DNA of 64,000 nucleotides, taken from positions 3,748 through 67,747 of the forward strand of contig NQMI01000081.1 in assembly GCA_002270565.1 (NCBI GenBank), written 5' to 3'. Each line of letters begins with the position of its first letter. The stretch's first letter is position 1. Both the position numbers and the translations under genes were made by a program. Positions 35,759 to 47,999 of the stretch are shown here, piece by piece. Source of the DNA: Stenocarpella maydis (lineage: Eukaryota > Ascomycota > Sordariomycetes > Diaporthales > Diaporthaceae). Below the pieces are notes generated by a model. It made no database searches. It saw nothing but the letters and a program-made list of their open reading frames with translations, and was not told the DNA's origin.

Positions 35759-38082
35759 CGTGCCGGTTGATAGTTGCGATACGGAATGAGTGGATTGCTT
35801 GCTGGTCGTGGTGGCCAGTGAGTTGCCTATTCGGGGCAAATGAGGCAGCGACGTATAGACGAGAGACGGGATGCGAGGGCCAAGAGGCTGTTTTGTCCAG
35901 TATATCCAAGCTGAAATGACCGGTCGGGACAGAGAAGGGAGTGCCTCGTGCCGACAGGTGGGCAAAGGAGGGCAGGCGGATTGGATGCTTCAGATCAGGC
36001 CAGACGATGAGGCGAAGGTGACGGCTCGCGGAGCGGCAATGCAATGCAAATGAGTGCTGTCTGTCAAAGACGCAAAAAGAGTGCTTGGGCGTTTCCTGGG
36101 CGTCGTGGACGGAGAGGCAGAGGGGGGCGAAGGAGGCTGGCGACCTTTTTGTTGGAACGGGGGACTTGGGGGGAGGGGGCAAAAGACGTGGATATTGTTT
36201 GTCGGCGATGCGCCGTGCCTCGCAGGTCTGGGCCAGGTGGTGACCAAAGTGGGGTTTCTCTGGACTGCGCGCCCGGGACCAACATGATTCGATGCATACA
36301 TAGTATGCATAGTACATGATGTACTATGGAGTTGCTGGCGCCAGGGGCGGCGACAGGGGAGGAGGTGGAGGTGGAGGTGGGACGACGACGACGACGACAA
36401 GGACGACGAGAACAAGGTGTTGGCTCATTGCCTGGACGGACGCGAGGGACAGGGACATGGAAGCTTAGCCACATGCGTGACTAGGACCAGGGGCTTTGGG
36501 TGGGCCCGCTGGCGCTACTACGTCGTGCCTGACGGGCTGGTGCGGTGCCGAGTCACCAGGTGTACGAAGTATGTCTGTTAGGATGTCTGTACGGTGCCTG
36601 TGCCATGTACCCCCGAGGCCATATGCTGTGCTTATTCGGCACTGGAGCTGCTCACCTACCTAGGTGGTACAGAGTACAGAGTACAGTAGTCCATCTGCCA
36701 GCTGCCATTGGTGGCGTGGCAATGCTTTTCCGGCCCCTTGACACAGCACAATCATTTCACCGTTCCCGGCGCTACTGTAATGAAATGGCGCTATACTACT
36801 CTGCCGGGCGCACAACACACCCAGCCAGCCAGCCCAGCACACACGGGTTAGTGTGCTACAATGCTTGCTATGGTGGTGTACCCTGGGCGGCCTGCAGGGG
36901 GCCGGCCGCATTGGTGGGGCCCGAGATGCAGGAACCAGGCACAGATTCTCGCCACAGACCTGCCAAGCCGCGGGGTTCCGGTTCGACCCTTGGATTGACT
37001 TTGACTTTTCCCCCAGGGTGCTCTCTGCTCTGCTCTGCTCTGCTCCCACAGATCTGAGGTCGTGAGAGAACAACACCTCAGTCCCAACTCCGACAGCCTA
37101 CCGTCCCGCTCTCGACGGCGACACTGGCTGGCGCCCGCCGACAATCATGACGACGACGCCCGGCTCGACGGTCGGCCTTCCCAATCAGGCGCCTGAGCTC
37201 GTTTCCAGCTGCCCCACCCCCCTGCCTGCCCCAGCCATCCCTCAGCTTCCCACGCCGTCGTTGGACATCCCCGAGGACCAGGGTAAAAAAGAAAACGACA
37301 CCTTGCCAGCACCAGGCGCCGGGCAGGTCCACCACTGGGCGGGTGCGACTCTCGCAGCGCCAGCCCGGATCTCCGCAGGGGGGTGCGTCCACGCGAAACC
37401 TAACCGAGATTGCGACCGTCCAGAGTCCACGCAACAAAGTCGTGCGTCTGCCCCGACTCGCCTGGCCAGTCGTGCTGGGCTGAGCTGTGCCCTGGCGGCA
37501 CCGCCGGCCACCTGGCAGATGCTCGCTGCAGCCTGTCTGACCATGCTCTTGATCCTATCCGCCGTGTGTGTGTGCTCGCTCCCGCACTCCTGACATGGTC
37601 TTGTTGGGACGCAGCTTGAGGCGGACGCCTGGGAAAGGTTATTTGGAGGGGCCCGGCCCCAGCAGGACCGTGGACGGGACGAACTATTGTTCCCCAGAAG
37701 TTAATCTGGATGCCAAGCTTCGTGTGCCAAAAATCCTCCGCTGCGCACACAAGCTCTTGTCATCCTGTCGGTACCGTACCCTAGTGTGCACTAATACTAG
37801 TCATCGGGCAGGTCGGCAGCCGTTTTCGCCAAACCTCTGCACGGGCTACCAGGCAGTCCACGCTCACCGCAGACATCAAGGAGCGGATATCGGCAGAGGC
37901 AGACTCGTGGCAGGTCATCATTCGCACAGAGGTCGGCGGTGGTGCCCTGTCTCCACAAACCGGAACACTCAGAGCAAGCCACCTTGCGCGCATTTATTAC
38001 CCATCATCTACCTGCTTTCAGCCGGGTCGTACGGAGTCGCACGTGAACGCCAGTGGAACTCATCGACTCTTCCGTATCGCCC

Positions 38083-38120
<38 letters not shown>

Positions 38121-38995
38121 CTCGCACGGCTCCTCCGCCGGCCCCAGCATGGAAGTGCCCTGTCGACCGCATTGCATCTTGTGCTTCCCTCCTGAATATA
38201 CCCCTTGCGCCCTCGCCGAGTTCGTAATTGTGCAGTAATTCATTCCCGGCGCGGCTGATGTGATCCGACGTGACCAATAACCGACACGTGCACTTCTTGG
38301 GCGAGACACTCTAAGATCCCGTCTATAGTGTAGACTATTCTGGATGAATAGCATGTATCCAAGTGACAGTGCACCTGTTGATGACAGCTCAACGCAACTC
38401 TTGGGCCGGGAATGAGATTGCGTGACAATATTGCTGAGTCGGTTCCTTTGTCGCGCCCGTTCCCAGGGCAGGGCTGGGCTTGGGTACCCGCCCAAGAATA
38501 GGGTGTCGCCGTGGCCAAGGCCGCAAATCGACCCGGAGAGCCCGTCCGCACCCCCGCAAAAGTCCACAACAACCACTGCTGGCACAACATGAAATTGATA
38601 TCAAAAGTCGGTAGATGCTCACACGGCCCTTGCTCCTCGATGCAAGAGAAGCTGGATAAGTTGTAAGATCAGTGCTCACCCGATCACAGGCAGGTGCTGA
38701 CGTGATTCTTGACTCACGTACGAGTCCAATGATTTGACGGCGTGCCCCAGCCGTAGGATTCACTGCCACAGCACATGCAAACACGCCGGCCCACCTTGGC
38801 ATCTCAGCCTCACTGCTGGTCGACCGACCACATCCCACGACTCTGTCCGGCTTGTAGGTGTTGACCGCAGCCTCCATCTGCGACACGCCTGCTATCGCCT
38901 CCCTGAAGCCAGGAACATCCAGCGTCATCACTCAGGTCTGCCGGACCACGGGGAGATCGCGCCAGGCCCACAGATATCCAGTCGCTGTTGCGCCA
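35759..38995. other. Divergent intergenic region between GH128 gene (-) and UPC2-like factor (+)
   Basis: About 3.2 kb. It contains two adjacent short palindromes (ATGCATAC-ata-GTATGCAT at 36292-36310 and AGTACAT-g-ATGTACT at 36311-36325), an (AT)n run and several open frames without recognisable domains. The largest with a good start is 37147-37593 (+, 148 codons), Pro/Ser-rich then Cys/Ala-rich; I could not support it as a gene. Confidence 0.5.
38085..38117. repeat. (AT)n dinucleotide microsatellite
   Basis: 33 bases of uninterrupted AT repeat in intergenic DNA. Confidence 0.97.
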
Positions 38996-40752
38996 ATGGA
39001 CTGGAACAACACGGATTCCGGCATCTGGGACCAGCTGGACATCGCTGGGGCCCCAGAGGTCGCCGAGCCCACCGCGTCTGTACTCGACGGCTTCGACTAT
39101 CAACTCAGCGCCGACAACTCTGCCGGGGAGTCGTCATCCTCGGCGACCCTGTTAGGCTCGCCACAACGGGCCATCGTACCGCGCGGGCCGGTGCCGATAC
39201 TCCCCTTGGGCCCGCTCACCAGCGCTCCGTCCAACAGGAAGAAGCTCGAGCGGAGGGGGCACTCCAAGTCCCGAAACGGCTGCTTCAACTGCAAGAAGAG
39301 GCGTATCAAGTGCCAAGAGACCCATCCCTCCTGCGGCCACTGCATCAAGGGGAAGCTGAGGTGCGAGTACCCAGCTGCTCCGCGGGTAGTACACCAGCCC
39401 AAGGACCAGGTGCGGTTATTTGGCCTAGAGGATATGCGCTTTTTCCAGCACTTCCTCCAGTACTCGTTCCCCCACCACCCACTTGGCAACGACCGGATCT
39501 GGACGCACGAGGTGCCCTGCCTGTCCTACAACTACGAGTTCCTCATGCACGCCATCCTGAGCCTCGCCGCGTCCGAGCTCATCGCCTCGGACGCCTCGCT
39601 CGCCCAGGCGGCCATGGCCCACCGACTCAAGTCCATACAGGCCATCAAGCGCAAGCTGGCGGCCAGCAACGAGGGCATTACCTACGCCGAAGGCAACGCC
39701 CTGCTCGCGACCTGCTTTGCGCTGACCTTCCAGAGCGTCATCCTGGAGGACGGCATGGCCGAGTACATGGCGTTCATACGGGGTGTGATCATCGTGGTGA
39801 TACAGATGTGGAAGGCGGGCGTGGGCTTTATGTTCAGGCACCTGCTCGAGCAGGAACAGAAGGACCTCCTCAAGCCTCACATAGACAATTTGACGCTCCC
39901 GGAGGGGATGTGGGAGTGGAGGGCTGGGGCGCTGGCGTCCCTGGCGGGGATCAAAAGCCTGTGTGACGGGGACGACTTGAAGATGAAGTACTGGCAGATG
40001 ACTGAGGACATGGCCAATGGGCTTGACGAAGAGTCCCCTTATAGAGGTTTGTAGCTGTGGACCCCATCTCTCGGCCGGTTGCTCGGCTCTATGCTGACCC
40101 ATGTGCCACCCCCGCCCCCCACACACAAAGCATACAAGGCTATGGGCGATCACTACTCGTGGTGGATGATGCTGCCGCACGAACAGTTCTCCAGGATAGT
40201 TGACCCCAGCGATCAGGTCTTCACACTACTGGCTGCCAACTGTACGTTTGCAACCAACCCTCCAGCCTTCCCAAGCATCCCTTACCACACAAGACATTCA
40301 CTGACTCTAGACCCCCAGGGATCGCTATCAAACAGGTCAGCTTCTAGAGACATTTCCTACCTTCCTGGGAATAACAATCCCCTCCCCGGACCCAGATCCC
40401 AAAATACCATTGACACGCTGCGCCCCTGTCCCACGCTGTGTTGGAATGGGACTTCTTCCTCGGTTCTTTGAAAACTGACTCTCAATGCCAACACAAGATC
40501 ATGGCTATCATCACCGAGGTGGAGAAGGAGTGGACCCAGAAGAAGGGCGACAAGGGCGACGCCAACGAGGGGATGGGCCGCTGGCTGAGGTATCTGAATA
40601 GGCAGGTCGGGTCGGCGCTCGTCCGCTACAACCAGTGGCCGATGTGGGTGCAAGGGCGGCTCGAGGCCGACCCATGTTTCTTCGGCAAGGGGACCAGGTC
40701 TGGGAAGCCCATGGAGCGCTCGTGCGTGGGTTACGCGAAGCTCATTACGTGA
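38996..40752 (+). CDS. Zn(II)2Cys6 transcription factor, UPC2/sterol-uptake-control-like
   Basis: Nuclear regulator. Four exons, 38996-40046, 40131-40241, 40319-40335 (17 nt) and 40498-40752, give 477 aa, with phases G|CA, T|GG and phase 0. The cluster is C96-x2-C99-x6-C106-x6-C113-x2-C116-x6-C123 within HSKSRNGCFNCKKRRIKC, the wording typical of UPC2/ECM22-like factors, followed by the helical region of that class (DUF3468 type: FFQHFLQYSFPHH, FLMHAILSLAASELI). The tiny exon encodes the join LAANWIAIKQIMA, which reads as a natural family motif. The start is the first ATG after a plausible leader; an in-frame ATG at 38858 is less likely. Intron 3 (40336-40497) is homologous to an antiporter intron. 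The regulon cannot be read, and sterol control is only the family precedent. Confidence 0.87.
40336..40497 (+). mobile_element. Candidate introner-like element A (intron 3 of the UPC2-like gene)
   Basis: 162-bp intron, GTCAGC...ACAAG. The block 40433-40488 matches 54476-54531 at about 47 of 56 positions by hand count, including ggttctttgaaa and ctgactctcaatgc. A weaker block at 40367-40390 matches 54411-54434. The two blocks are 66 and 65 bases apart in the two introns. The host exons are unrelated. The ctgac inside the shared block is a suitable branch site. Confidence 0.75.
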
Positions 40753-41975
40753 TGGAACTTCACTGGGCGGGGGCCGTCCCCTTGGCTTGTGCGTGCTGCG
40801 AGACGTTCGGTGTCGTCCAGTTCTCTTCGGGGTGGTATTGGTATGGTGAGATTTGTTGCGCTGTTGTCCGAGCCTAGTTCATTGCCCGTATGCAAGGTCC
40901 GTATGGCCACGGATACTCGCGTGAGATGCCAATACACGGCGTTGCAGTGTGTAAGTGCATATTCATGTTGATCTTGAGTAGTAAGATGTCAGTCGCTCAT
41001 TCGTAAAAGATATTCACGATAAGCCTCCCAAGCTTTGGAAGAGTGGATAGGGCCCGACCAGAACTTTTCCAAGTCCAGATGGCGGCAAGAAACTGTTTGC
41101 AAAGCATCTGCAGAATCCATAATGGTCACGTAAATGCTCATCAGTTATGTTCAAAATCCCAAGCTGTCCACCAGAGTCAGTATCATTCAAAGTCGTTCCC
41201 AAATCCAGAACAATTATCAACCCCTCCCCCCCGACCCTCTCCATAACCCCCCGGATGATCGGCACAGGGTCCCTCCTTTGAGAGTCAGGCCTACCTGCTG
41301 GTAGGGCTGAGGTCGGATGCAACCCCCCTGCAGGATTGGGGGGCATTTGGAATGCGAGCGAGAGGTAGGTAAGGTACCTCCAAGTCCGGGATGAGATTTG
41401 GTGTGACCCATTGTGTATGCAATCTGCAAATGACCTGTCTCCTCGGGTCATTCTTGCACCTGCGCGGTGACATCAAATACGAGTTATCACCAAATAAATG
41501 CCCCTGTGATTTGTAAGTCGCCACTGGGTTCCCATGGGGCCGTGCATATCTATGCACTCTCTCTTGCGCTTGGCCAATGTGGTCTAAGAGATGCCAGTCA
41601 TCAACACGTGGAGACATGGGACGCAGGGTCCGGTGTCAGCAAGAAAGTGGTGGAAAGGGGTGAAATGGAAAAGAGACTCCATGTATGCTTAGGCTGATGG
41701 ACCAGTCTCGCCCAGTTCAACTAAAGTCCATGCAACAATTGTCACTGTCACCCACCATGTAGGTGGGTACCTTGCAGCTGGCACCGAAGTATCTCCAAGA
41801 AAGACCTGTAGCTTTTAGCACTGTAGCTGTTGTCTATGGTCTATCTATCAACCATTCATTGCCAGCCCGAAACCGTGGTAACTGAGGACAGCCATGTCCG
41901 TCACCCCAAAACGCTTGACCACACCACCGCCCTATAGATGTACATGCTAGTGTATCAAGTCTGATCGTAACTGTC
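40753..41975. other. Convergent intergenic region, no gene recognised
   Basis: Between the ends of the UPC2-like gene and the PFK-2/FBPase-2 gene. Carries both 3' flanks and no recognisable coding or repeat structure. Confidence 0.5.
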
Positions 41976-44380
41976 TCAGTTGTTCCTATCAGTCGCCTTC
42001 TGTGGTTTATAATTTGGCAGCTCGTCGAACCATCCAGCTGGCTCGTTGTATTTGTAGGCATGGAATTCGTACCCGTAGGGCTTCGGTTCGATGCAGAAGA
42101 GCATGCCGAGTGGCACGTCGAGGTCGGCGATGCCGTCGCGCGAGAGATCCATGAAGTATGCCATCAGGACACGGCACACAGACCGGTGGCTGATAACCAG
42201 GACATGGTCCGTAACCCGCTCAAGCTCCCGCACCATGTCGCGCAGCCGCGAGATGACGGCGAGATATCCCTCACCGCCGACGCCCGGGTAGATGTAGTTG
42301 AGCTTGTCGGATGTGCGCTTCTGGTACTCTTGTGGATACTTGACGGCAATCTCATCGTACGTCATGCCTTCGAATGTCCCCGCGTTGAGCTCATTCAACA
42401 TTTCCCAGTTCTTAACGTCGTAGTCATCATCATTGTCGAAATACGCCGCTGTCTCGATGGTTCGGTGCATCATCGAGGTCCACACGCAGAAGTTCTTCTG
42501 CTGAAGCTCGTGGTACATCTCAGGGTACGGAGGGGTGTCGTCCCCAGCCTTTGGAGGGAATGAAGACTGAGCAAGCCTGTCCTTCTGGTCGATGAGCCAT
42601 TCCTGGCGTTTTTTGGTGATGAAGTTGTAAAGCGCCGCTCCGTAACACTGGCCACGTTCTGTCAGGTGAGAGTTGCCACCTATCTTTTGAAGTTTGTTAT
42701 CCTCGCTCTGGCCGTGTCGCGTGATCCAGATCTGCCTGGGTGCCAGGTTGAACGTCGTCAAGTAGGAGGCGATGGTCCCGCTCAAGAAGCCCTTCAGCCT
42801 GTGATGGATCACCTTGCGGCCCACGTCAATCATCTGTATGTACTGTAGGTCCCGCTCCTCCTCGTACTGGCCAAGCGGTACGTATGCGCTTTCGTACGCG
42901 TGCACTCTAGCCCTGAAGTCCTCGAGTGACTTGGTAGGGTCCTTGTCTTTGTAGTCAGGCCCAGAAAGCTTGAGGCGCATGTTGGCTTCCAGGAGCTGTG
43001 GACAGTCAGCTATCATCGTCAAGGTGAGCGTCGGGCTTAAAACACTTACGTTCTTGTCCTGGCAAATACTCTCAATGAAGAGAATGCCCAGCTTTGGTTC
43101 CCGCTCTCGTATCTTCTGGACGAGCAGCTCCCTCCTCTTTATTGTGCTGTTTGTCGCATCCAGGATTCCAACGGCACCAGAGCTGTTTACCAGGTAGTCG
43201 AGTAGCTCGTCCAGGGTGTCCATGGCCACCTTTTCACGGAGTTGCGCAGCTGTTGCGTTTGAGGGGTCAAAAAAATTGGCAGACTGGTCAAGGTTGTTAA
43301 CATCATGGCCTTTGCTGAGGTTGTCGTTTGTGGGGTTACTGTTCAATTGTACCGTTTTCTTGTCGACATTCGAGTCGTTGAGGTCGAGGGCTGTTGGCTC
43401 ATCCGATGACGACTGCGTGACGCCGTTCAGCAGGACAGTGGCAGCCTGCAGTCGGCCATCGACGCTTTTGGTGTCGTCGGAAGCCCTGGGGGCTTCGGTG
43501 GGCTTCTGACCGGCAGCAATGCGCCTCCTGTTTCCGACGTTGAAGATCTTGGTGTTGTGCTGCTGCCATGACAAGTAGCGCTGGATCTTCTTGGTGATGT
43601 ATGACTTTCCCCGGGCGGGCAGGCCGACCATGATTATGACGAGTTTAGCAGCAACGTCCCTCTCTGCAATCTTGCCGTCGGGTGACACCCTCGACCTTGT
43701 CATGCCTGGAATGCTGAGTGTGGTGGCGTGGGGCCGCACCCGGGGTGTCTGGTTTCCGGAGTTCTGGCGCACAGGTGGGCTAGACAAAACAAGGGTCAGC
43801 ACAGCAGTCCCATGCGCAAAGGGGGGGTTGTTCCCCCTAGAGACTGTAGGAGGAAGAGGCACTCACATCCGTGGCGATCCGGGCGCAGTCGAGTTTGCGG
43901 AGCGCGCATACGGTGAGTCAAAGGAATGTTCGCGGGGCTTCTCGCGGAGGGTCATCAGGGTGTCAGATGCACCATTGACGCCCTTGAGAGCGCTCGCCAG
44001 GGCCGGGGGAGCCGGGAGCGGTGGGATTATCCGTGGCTCACAAACGCTGAGGCCGTTGGGGCCGTCTTGTTGTCGCGCATCTTCTTTGGGCTGGCGGGGT
44101 GGGCTTTGCGACGAGGAGGTATGGTGTGCTGCGGCGGCTTGGGAGCGCATGACCTCTTTGAAGAGAGATGACGAGGGCTCTGTCGGACGTCCCCAATAAG
44201 ATGTGTCTGGATTTCGAGTCTGGTCAGCCGAGGGCGTTGGGCACGTAAGAATAATACGGGAGGTGCTGTAGGGAAGAGATTGGAATGAGAGGGAGCTCGA
44301 TGCAAGGAAAAGAGAGACGAACCTTTGGTGGTGATATGGTTATTCGGGTGCGATGCTCCGAAGATCGCAGCGGATGCCAT
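41976..44380 (-). CDS. Bifunctional 6-phosphofructo-2-kinase/fructose-2,6-bisphosphatase
   Basis: Sets the level of fructose-2,6-bisphosphate, the switch between glycolysis and gluconeogenesis, in the cytosol. Four exons, 44380-44323, 44206-43867, 43779-43050 and 42995-41976, give 715 aa with phases G|AC, AT|C and 0. Intron 3 is 54 bp, in frame and without stops, so it could be mistaken for coding. Kinase: Walker A GLPARGKSYIT (about 185-195), NVGNRRR, and DATNST. Phosphatase: catalytic His470 in TRHGQSEDN, Glu585 in NAGTFEGMTYDEI and His646 in SHRSVCRV, so both active sites look intact. About 85 extra polar residues (about 211-300) sit after NVGNRRR compared with animal enzymes. The N-terminal about 130 residues are disordered and possibly a phosphoregulatory arm. 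The first two exons are inferred from splice sites only. Confidence 0.92.
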
Positions 44381-47300
44381 GATTTTTCTGGGGGTGGGCG
44401 CCGCAGCTGCCAGGATTTGATTTTGGGGTGTATGGGCGGGCGTATGGGGCAGGGCTGCCAATGCGGTTTAGTGGGTTGACCAGCCTGACTTGGTGCTGCT
44501 TGGGCTGCCTTCGGCTGCTGTGAGATCGACCTTACGTATGCTTGGCCTTGACCGTCAAGCCCTGGGCAGGGGCTGGGTGCTGTGGAGAAGAGTAAAGAGG
44601 CCCACGTCACTGGCGTGGGAGGCAAAGAGACAAGCTGACAAGGTGCCTTGCCGACTAGTAGTGTATAAGTGGGGACGAGACGATGACGATGGGACGGGGC
44701 CGTGGTTTGGGTTCAGAATTTATCAGGGTCCAGCAGTCCAGCAGCCCGGCAGTCCGGCAGTCCAGCACTGATCCCGGCCAAGTCAGCCCACAATCGGGCG
44801 CTGCTCAGCAGGCTGATAGGCTGGCTACCTATGCAGAGCTTGCAAAGTCTTGCGACAGTCTGGCGACTCTCGAAGGCAACCTCTCGAGGCTTCTCCGCGG
44901 TGAGGACGGACGGGCTTGGAGGCGACGCGACGCGTTCTCGACGAGGCTGTGGGCACCCAGACGTCTAGCTTCTTTTCTGCCAAGGTGGGCAGGCACAGGA
45001 CGCTACTGCTGGCTGAGGAGGCTTGGTTGGAACTCGGGAGGAATCTCTCAACAAAACTCCATGAATGGCGACTAGCTTGGTCCTTTGTGGCCAGGTGAGG
45101 CTCTGGACCTTTAATATCTGCAGGTGCTGGGGTGTGCCAAGCCGGATCAGAGCGTCGGGAGCACCCAGCATTGGCCTTGGATAAGATAGGACCGCTTCTA
45201 ATTCGGACGCGCTTGACTTGACGAATTGACGTCTGAGGCCTGGATGTTTGAAGTTTGGAGTAGGGCCGTTACGAAATGGTGATGGGCCACTCTGTCTAAA
45301 TTGGGAGTTCCTTGGCTGGAAGGGGGACGGACGGTCCTCGCTCTCCAAGACGTGCCCAAGAGATGTTGATTTCAGAAGCATCTATAATAATAATGGGGAC
45401 CCAAGCCCTGAACGCGGCTGCTCTGGATAAAGTCCGAGGGGGCTTCCCAAGCATTTGCCCAGAAACACCTGCTGCAAACGCCGATTGGAAGGCCCGTCGT
45501 CTCCCTCATGCACGGGGGAAAGAAGCAAGACGACCGACAGCCACACGTCTCACCCTGTCGCCTCGAGCAATTGGGATATTGTCCACCGCAAATGGCCCGG
45601 GGTCGATCATGACTCTGCCTGTCTCTTGGCGCGCTGTCCATCGTAGACTCGTCAGAAGTTCGCTGGACTGTGTCCGCCATGCCACACCCTGTACTCCCCG
45701 AGCCCTCAACGCCAGCCCTCACCATTTGGGAACGTCTTTCCCGAGGCTGGCCTGAGAATAGCGCGTGATTCGGAATGGTCGCAGTCAACCACCCAGAACT
45801 GCTCCGGTTTTATTGCATCACCCAGGGCTCCACTCTCCGAGCAGACCCCAATTTCTGGCCCCGCTGTCGTCAGAGCGCGTCTGATGTCCCAGACCCTTTG
45901 CCCAGATCTCTGCTGACCATTCGCTCTTCTCCCGCTCGACGCAAACCCCGGCTCCGGGGGCCATATGCAACTTGTGACCGTCTGCCACATATGTGCTGTC
46001 CCCGAGGGAATTAAGTCTCTTCGGCGCATATTCGCATATCCCCATCGGCGCCGCCCTGGCTGGCTGTGCCGACTGTGTCGGAACTTGGTGGCCTGAGGGT
46101 GGGTCTCTCTCATTTCACCAACCAAGCTTACTTATCCATGGTGTTGTTCATGAAACCTTCTGTGAGGAACAGTGGGAACCCTCTGTCTCGAAACAGACTG
46201 CTGCTCAAGAAGCGAGCGGCCTGGGGCGCATGAGACACTTCACCTCGCTTCCCCTCTTCTTCATTCGGTGAAGAGTCAGACACCGACAGGACCTTGGGAG
46301 CCAAGCCGTTGGCAGTTTAGGATCGACAGCCGCGCCTGTCGGTAAAGCATACCCGACACCCGCCTAAGGTAAGCCCTTGGGCATCTCAACCCCAACGCCC
46401 TTCCACAGGTCCCCACTGTTTCATTCCGGAAGTAGACATGAAGAAACGCCCAGTTCGCACGGAGGGTCCCCGGTGCCAGCTTACGACGTACCCCGCGAGA
46501 CGAATCGGCCCACGGTAGCCGAGGGAGAAACCCGAGTGGGGGAAATTCCAGAATTGAAGTGTGCCTGAGCAAACAGACTACGTGTTTGAGGGCGTTGTGT
46601 GCGCATACGGGAGACGCCGGTCTGTCAGATCCAACAAAGCCTTGTGCTGTGGCCAAGCCGGATGCAATAAACATACAGCAAGACAAACTCCGAAGAGCCT
46701 CCAAAAAAGAAAACAGAAGAAAAAAAAAATCCCTCGTACGAACCACGCTGGAGGGAGAGGATAGGGGGTTAATCAAAACAGAAATCCAGTGCAACGAACT
46801 ACCCCCACGCCATGAGGACTGCCGAGATCTGAATCTCTTGGGCGCCATGGCGCAGTGGATCGATGAGACTTCCCCTGGATTCGATACCGTTCTCGTCCGC
46901 AGATCCAGGATGTTCGAGGCTGCTCGCTACATGGATTGGTCTACGGTCAACACAAGAATAACCCTCAGCCAGGCCAATAGTTATCCAATTGCTTGCTTGG
47001 CGCTGACTTCGTTTAGTCCGAGACCGAGACGATGATATGGGTTTAGCTAATACATACCTAGCCACCTTCTCTTACAACAAAATGCTCGTGCTCTGTACTG
47101 GTGCTGGCGGCCAGAAATAGAACAGAGATTTCACGTGCAAGTTTCACCACTGATATCAACACTTGAATACTCCAGGGGGTGAGCCTGGTTATCTTTGCAC
47201 TCGGCTATAGAATCCGCAGTGGTGATTGTTAGACGGGGTAAGGCAGTTGTTGTGAGCCAGCACCTGAAAGCTTCAATAGTCTCCCGAGAGCCTGTCACTT

Positions 47301-47999
47301 GCCTGCCTTTGGGGAGGCTCTTCCGAGCTGGCCATCAAGGTGCCTGTTAGTTTATTTGGGGGGACCCTTGGACCCACAGTGTTGGCGCACTAGTGTACGG
47401 AGTAGTTGACTGCAATTGGGCCCAGGTGCCGCTGCAGGGTACCCTGGTACCCAGCGAACTGCCCAACCCACGCAATGCAACCTGCTGATAAGATCTGCTG
47501 CATTTTCGCGATTGCCCCCAAAGATTCGCATCCAGAAATCACAAGAGGCTTTACTTTGCACGGCTGCGTGAGTCGAACTTTCCCGTCACCCGCACGCTAC
47601 CAAAGAGCTGTGTGGGACATCTTCTCACTCCCCATTTCGAGCTATCCCTTCCAGGATACTTTTCGCAAGAAAGTCGTCAACGCATGCTCTTCCCGCCATC
47701 TCTCAGTTTCTCCTTCTGCCGCCTGTCTGAACCCATTCAAACTACGTCGCGAAGCACCATGCGCACCTGCCAAGACTAGGAGATCTCGACAAAAGCATTC
47801 TTCGACGAGCTGGTTCTGAGCTCGACCCAGCACCTTATTGTCGCTCGCATACGACCACCGTGAGAGTACCAACCTGGCGTTGCTCTCCCCGAATTTTGAA
47901 GCTTCAGGTGGCGCCAGGGCCCCTAGCAGCAACAAGCAGCAACACCACCACAACAAGATCATAACCAAAGTCCGCGTCGTTTGCTCAAACGCTGGCACC
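44381..47999. other. Divergent 3.6-kb intergenic region, no gene supported
   Basis: Between the PFK-2/FBPase-2 start (-) and TAD3 start (+). Several overlapping 130-190-codon frames on both strands (for example 45312-45755 + and 46276-46848 -) have no domain, no consistent codon bias and no splice support. A tggcgcagtgg string at 46848-46858 resembles a tRNA A-box, but no tRNA can be folded. One tacggagta motif lies near 47397. Confidence 0.5.

Noticed and set aside
37147..37593. 148-codon + strand frame starting MTTTPGSTVG
   Set aside because: The first 45 residues look plausible, but the rest is low-complexity and Cys/Ala-rich with no recognised family. It could be a leader exon, but no join with the UPC2-like gene is needed.
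38858..38996. Earlier ATG for the UPC2-like factor
   Set aside because: The added 46 residues are unlike the acidic/Ser-rich start of such factors; the ATG at 38996 is favoured, though not proven.
46848..46900. Perfect A-box-like tggcgcagtgg followed by gattcgatacc
   Set aside because: A-box to B-box spacing of about 30 bases is too short for a tRNA and no cloverleaf forms.
44381..47999. Several 130-190-codon frames on both strands as a missed gene
   Set aside because: They overlap each other, have no homologous-looking domains, and no phase-consistent splice chain could be built.
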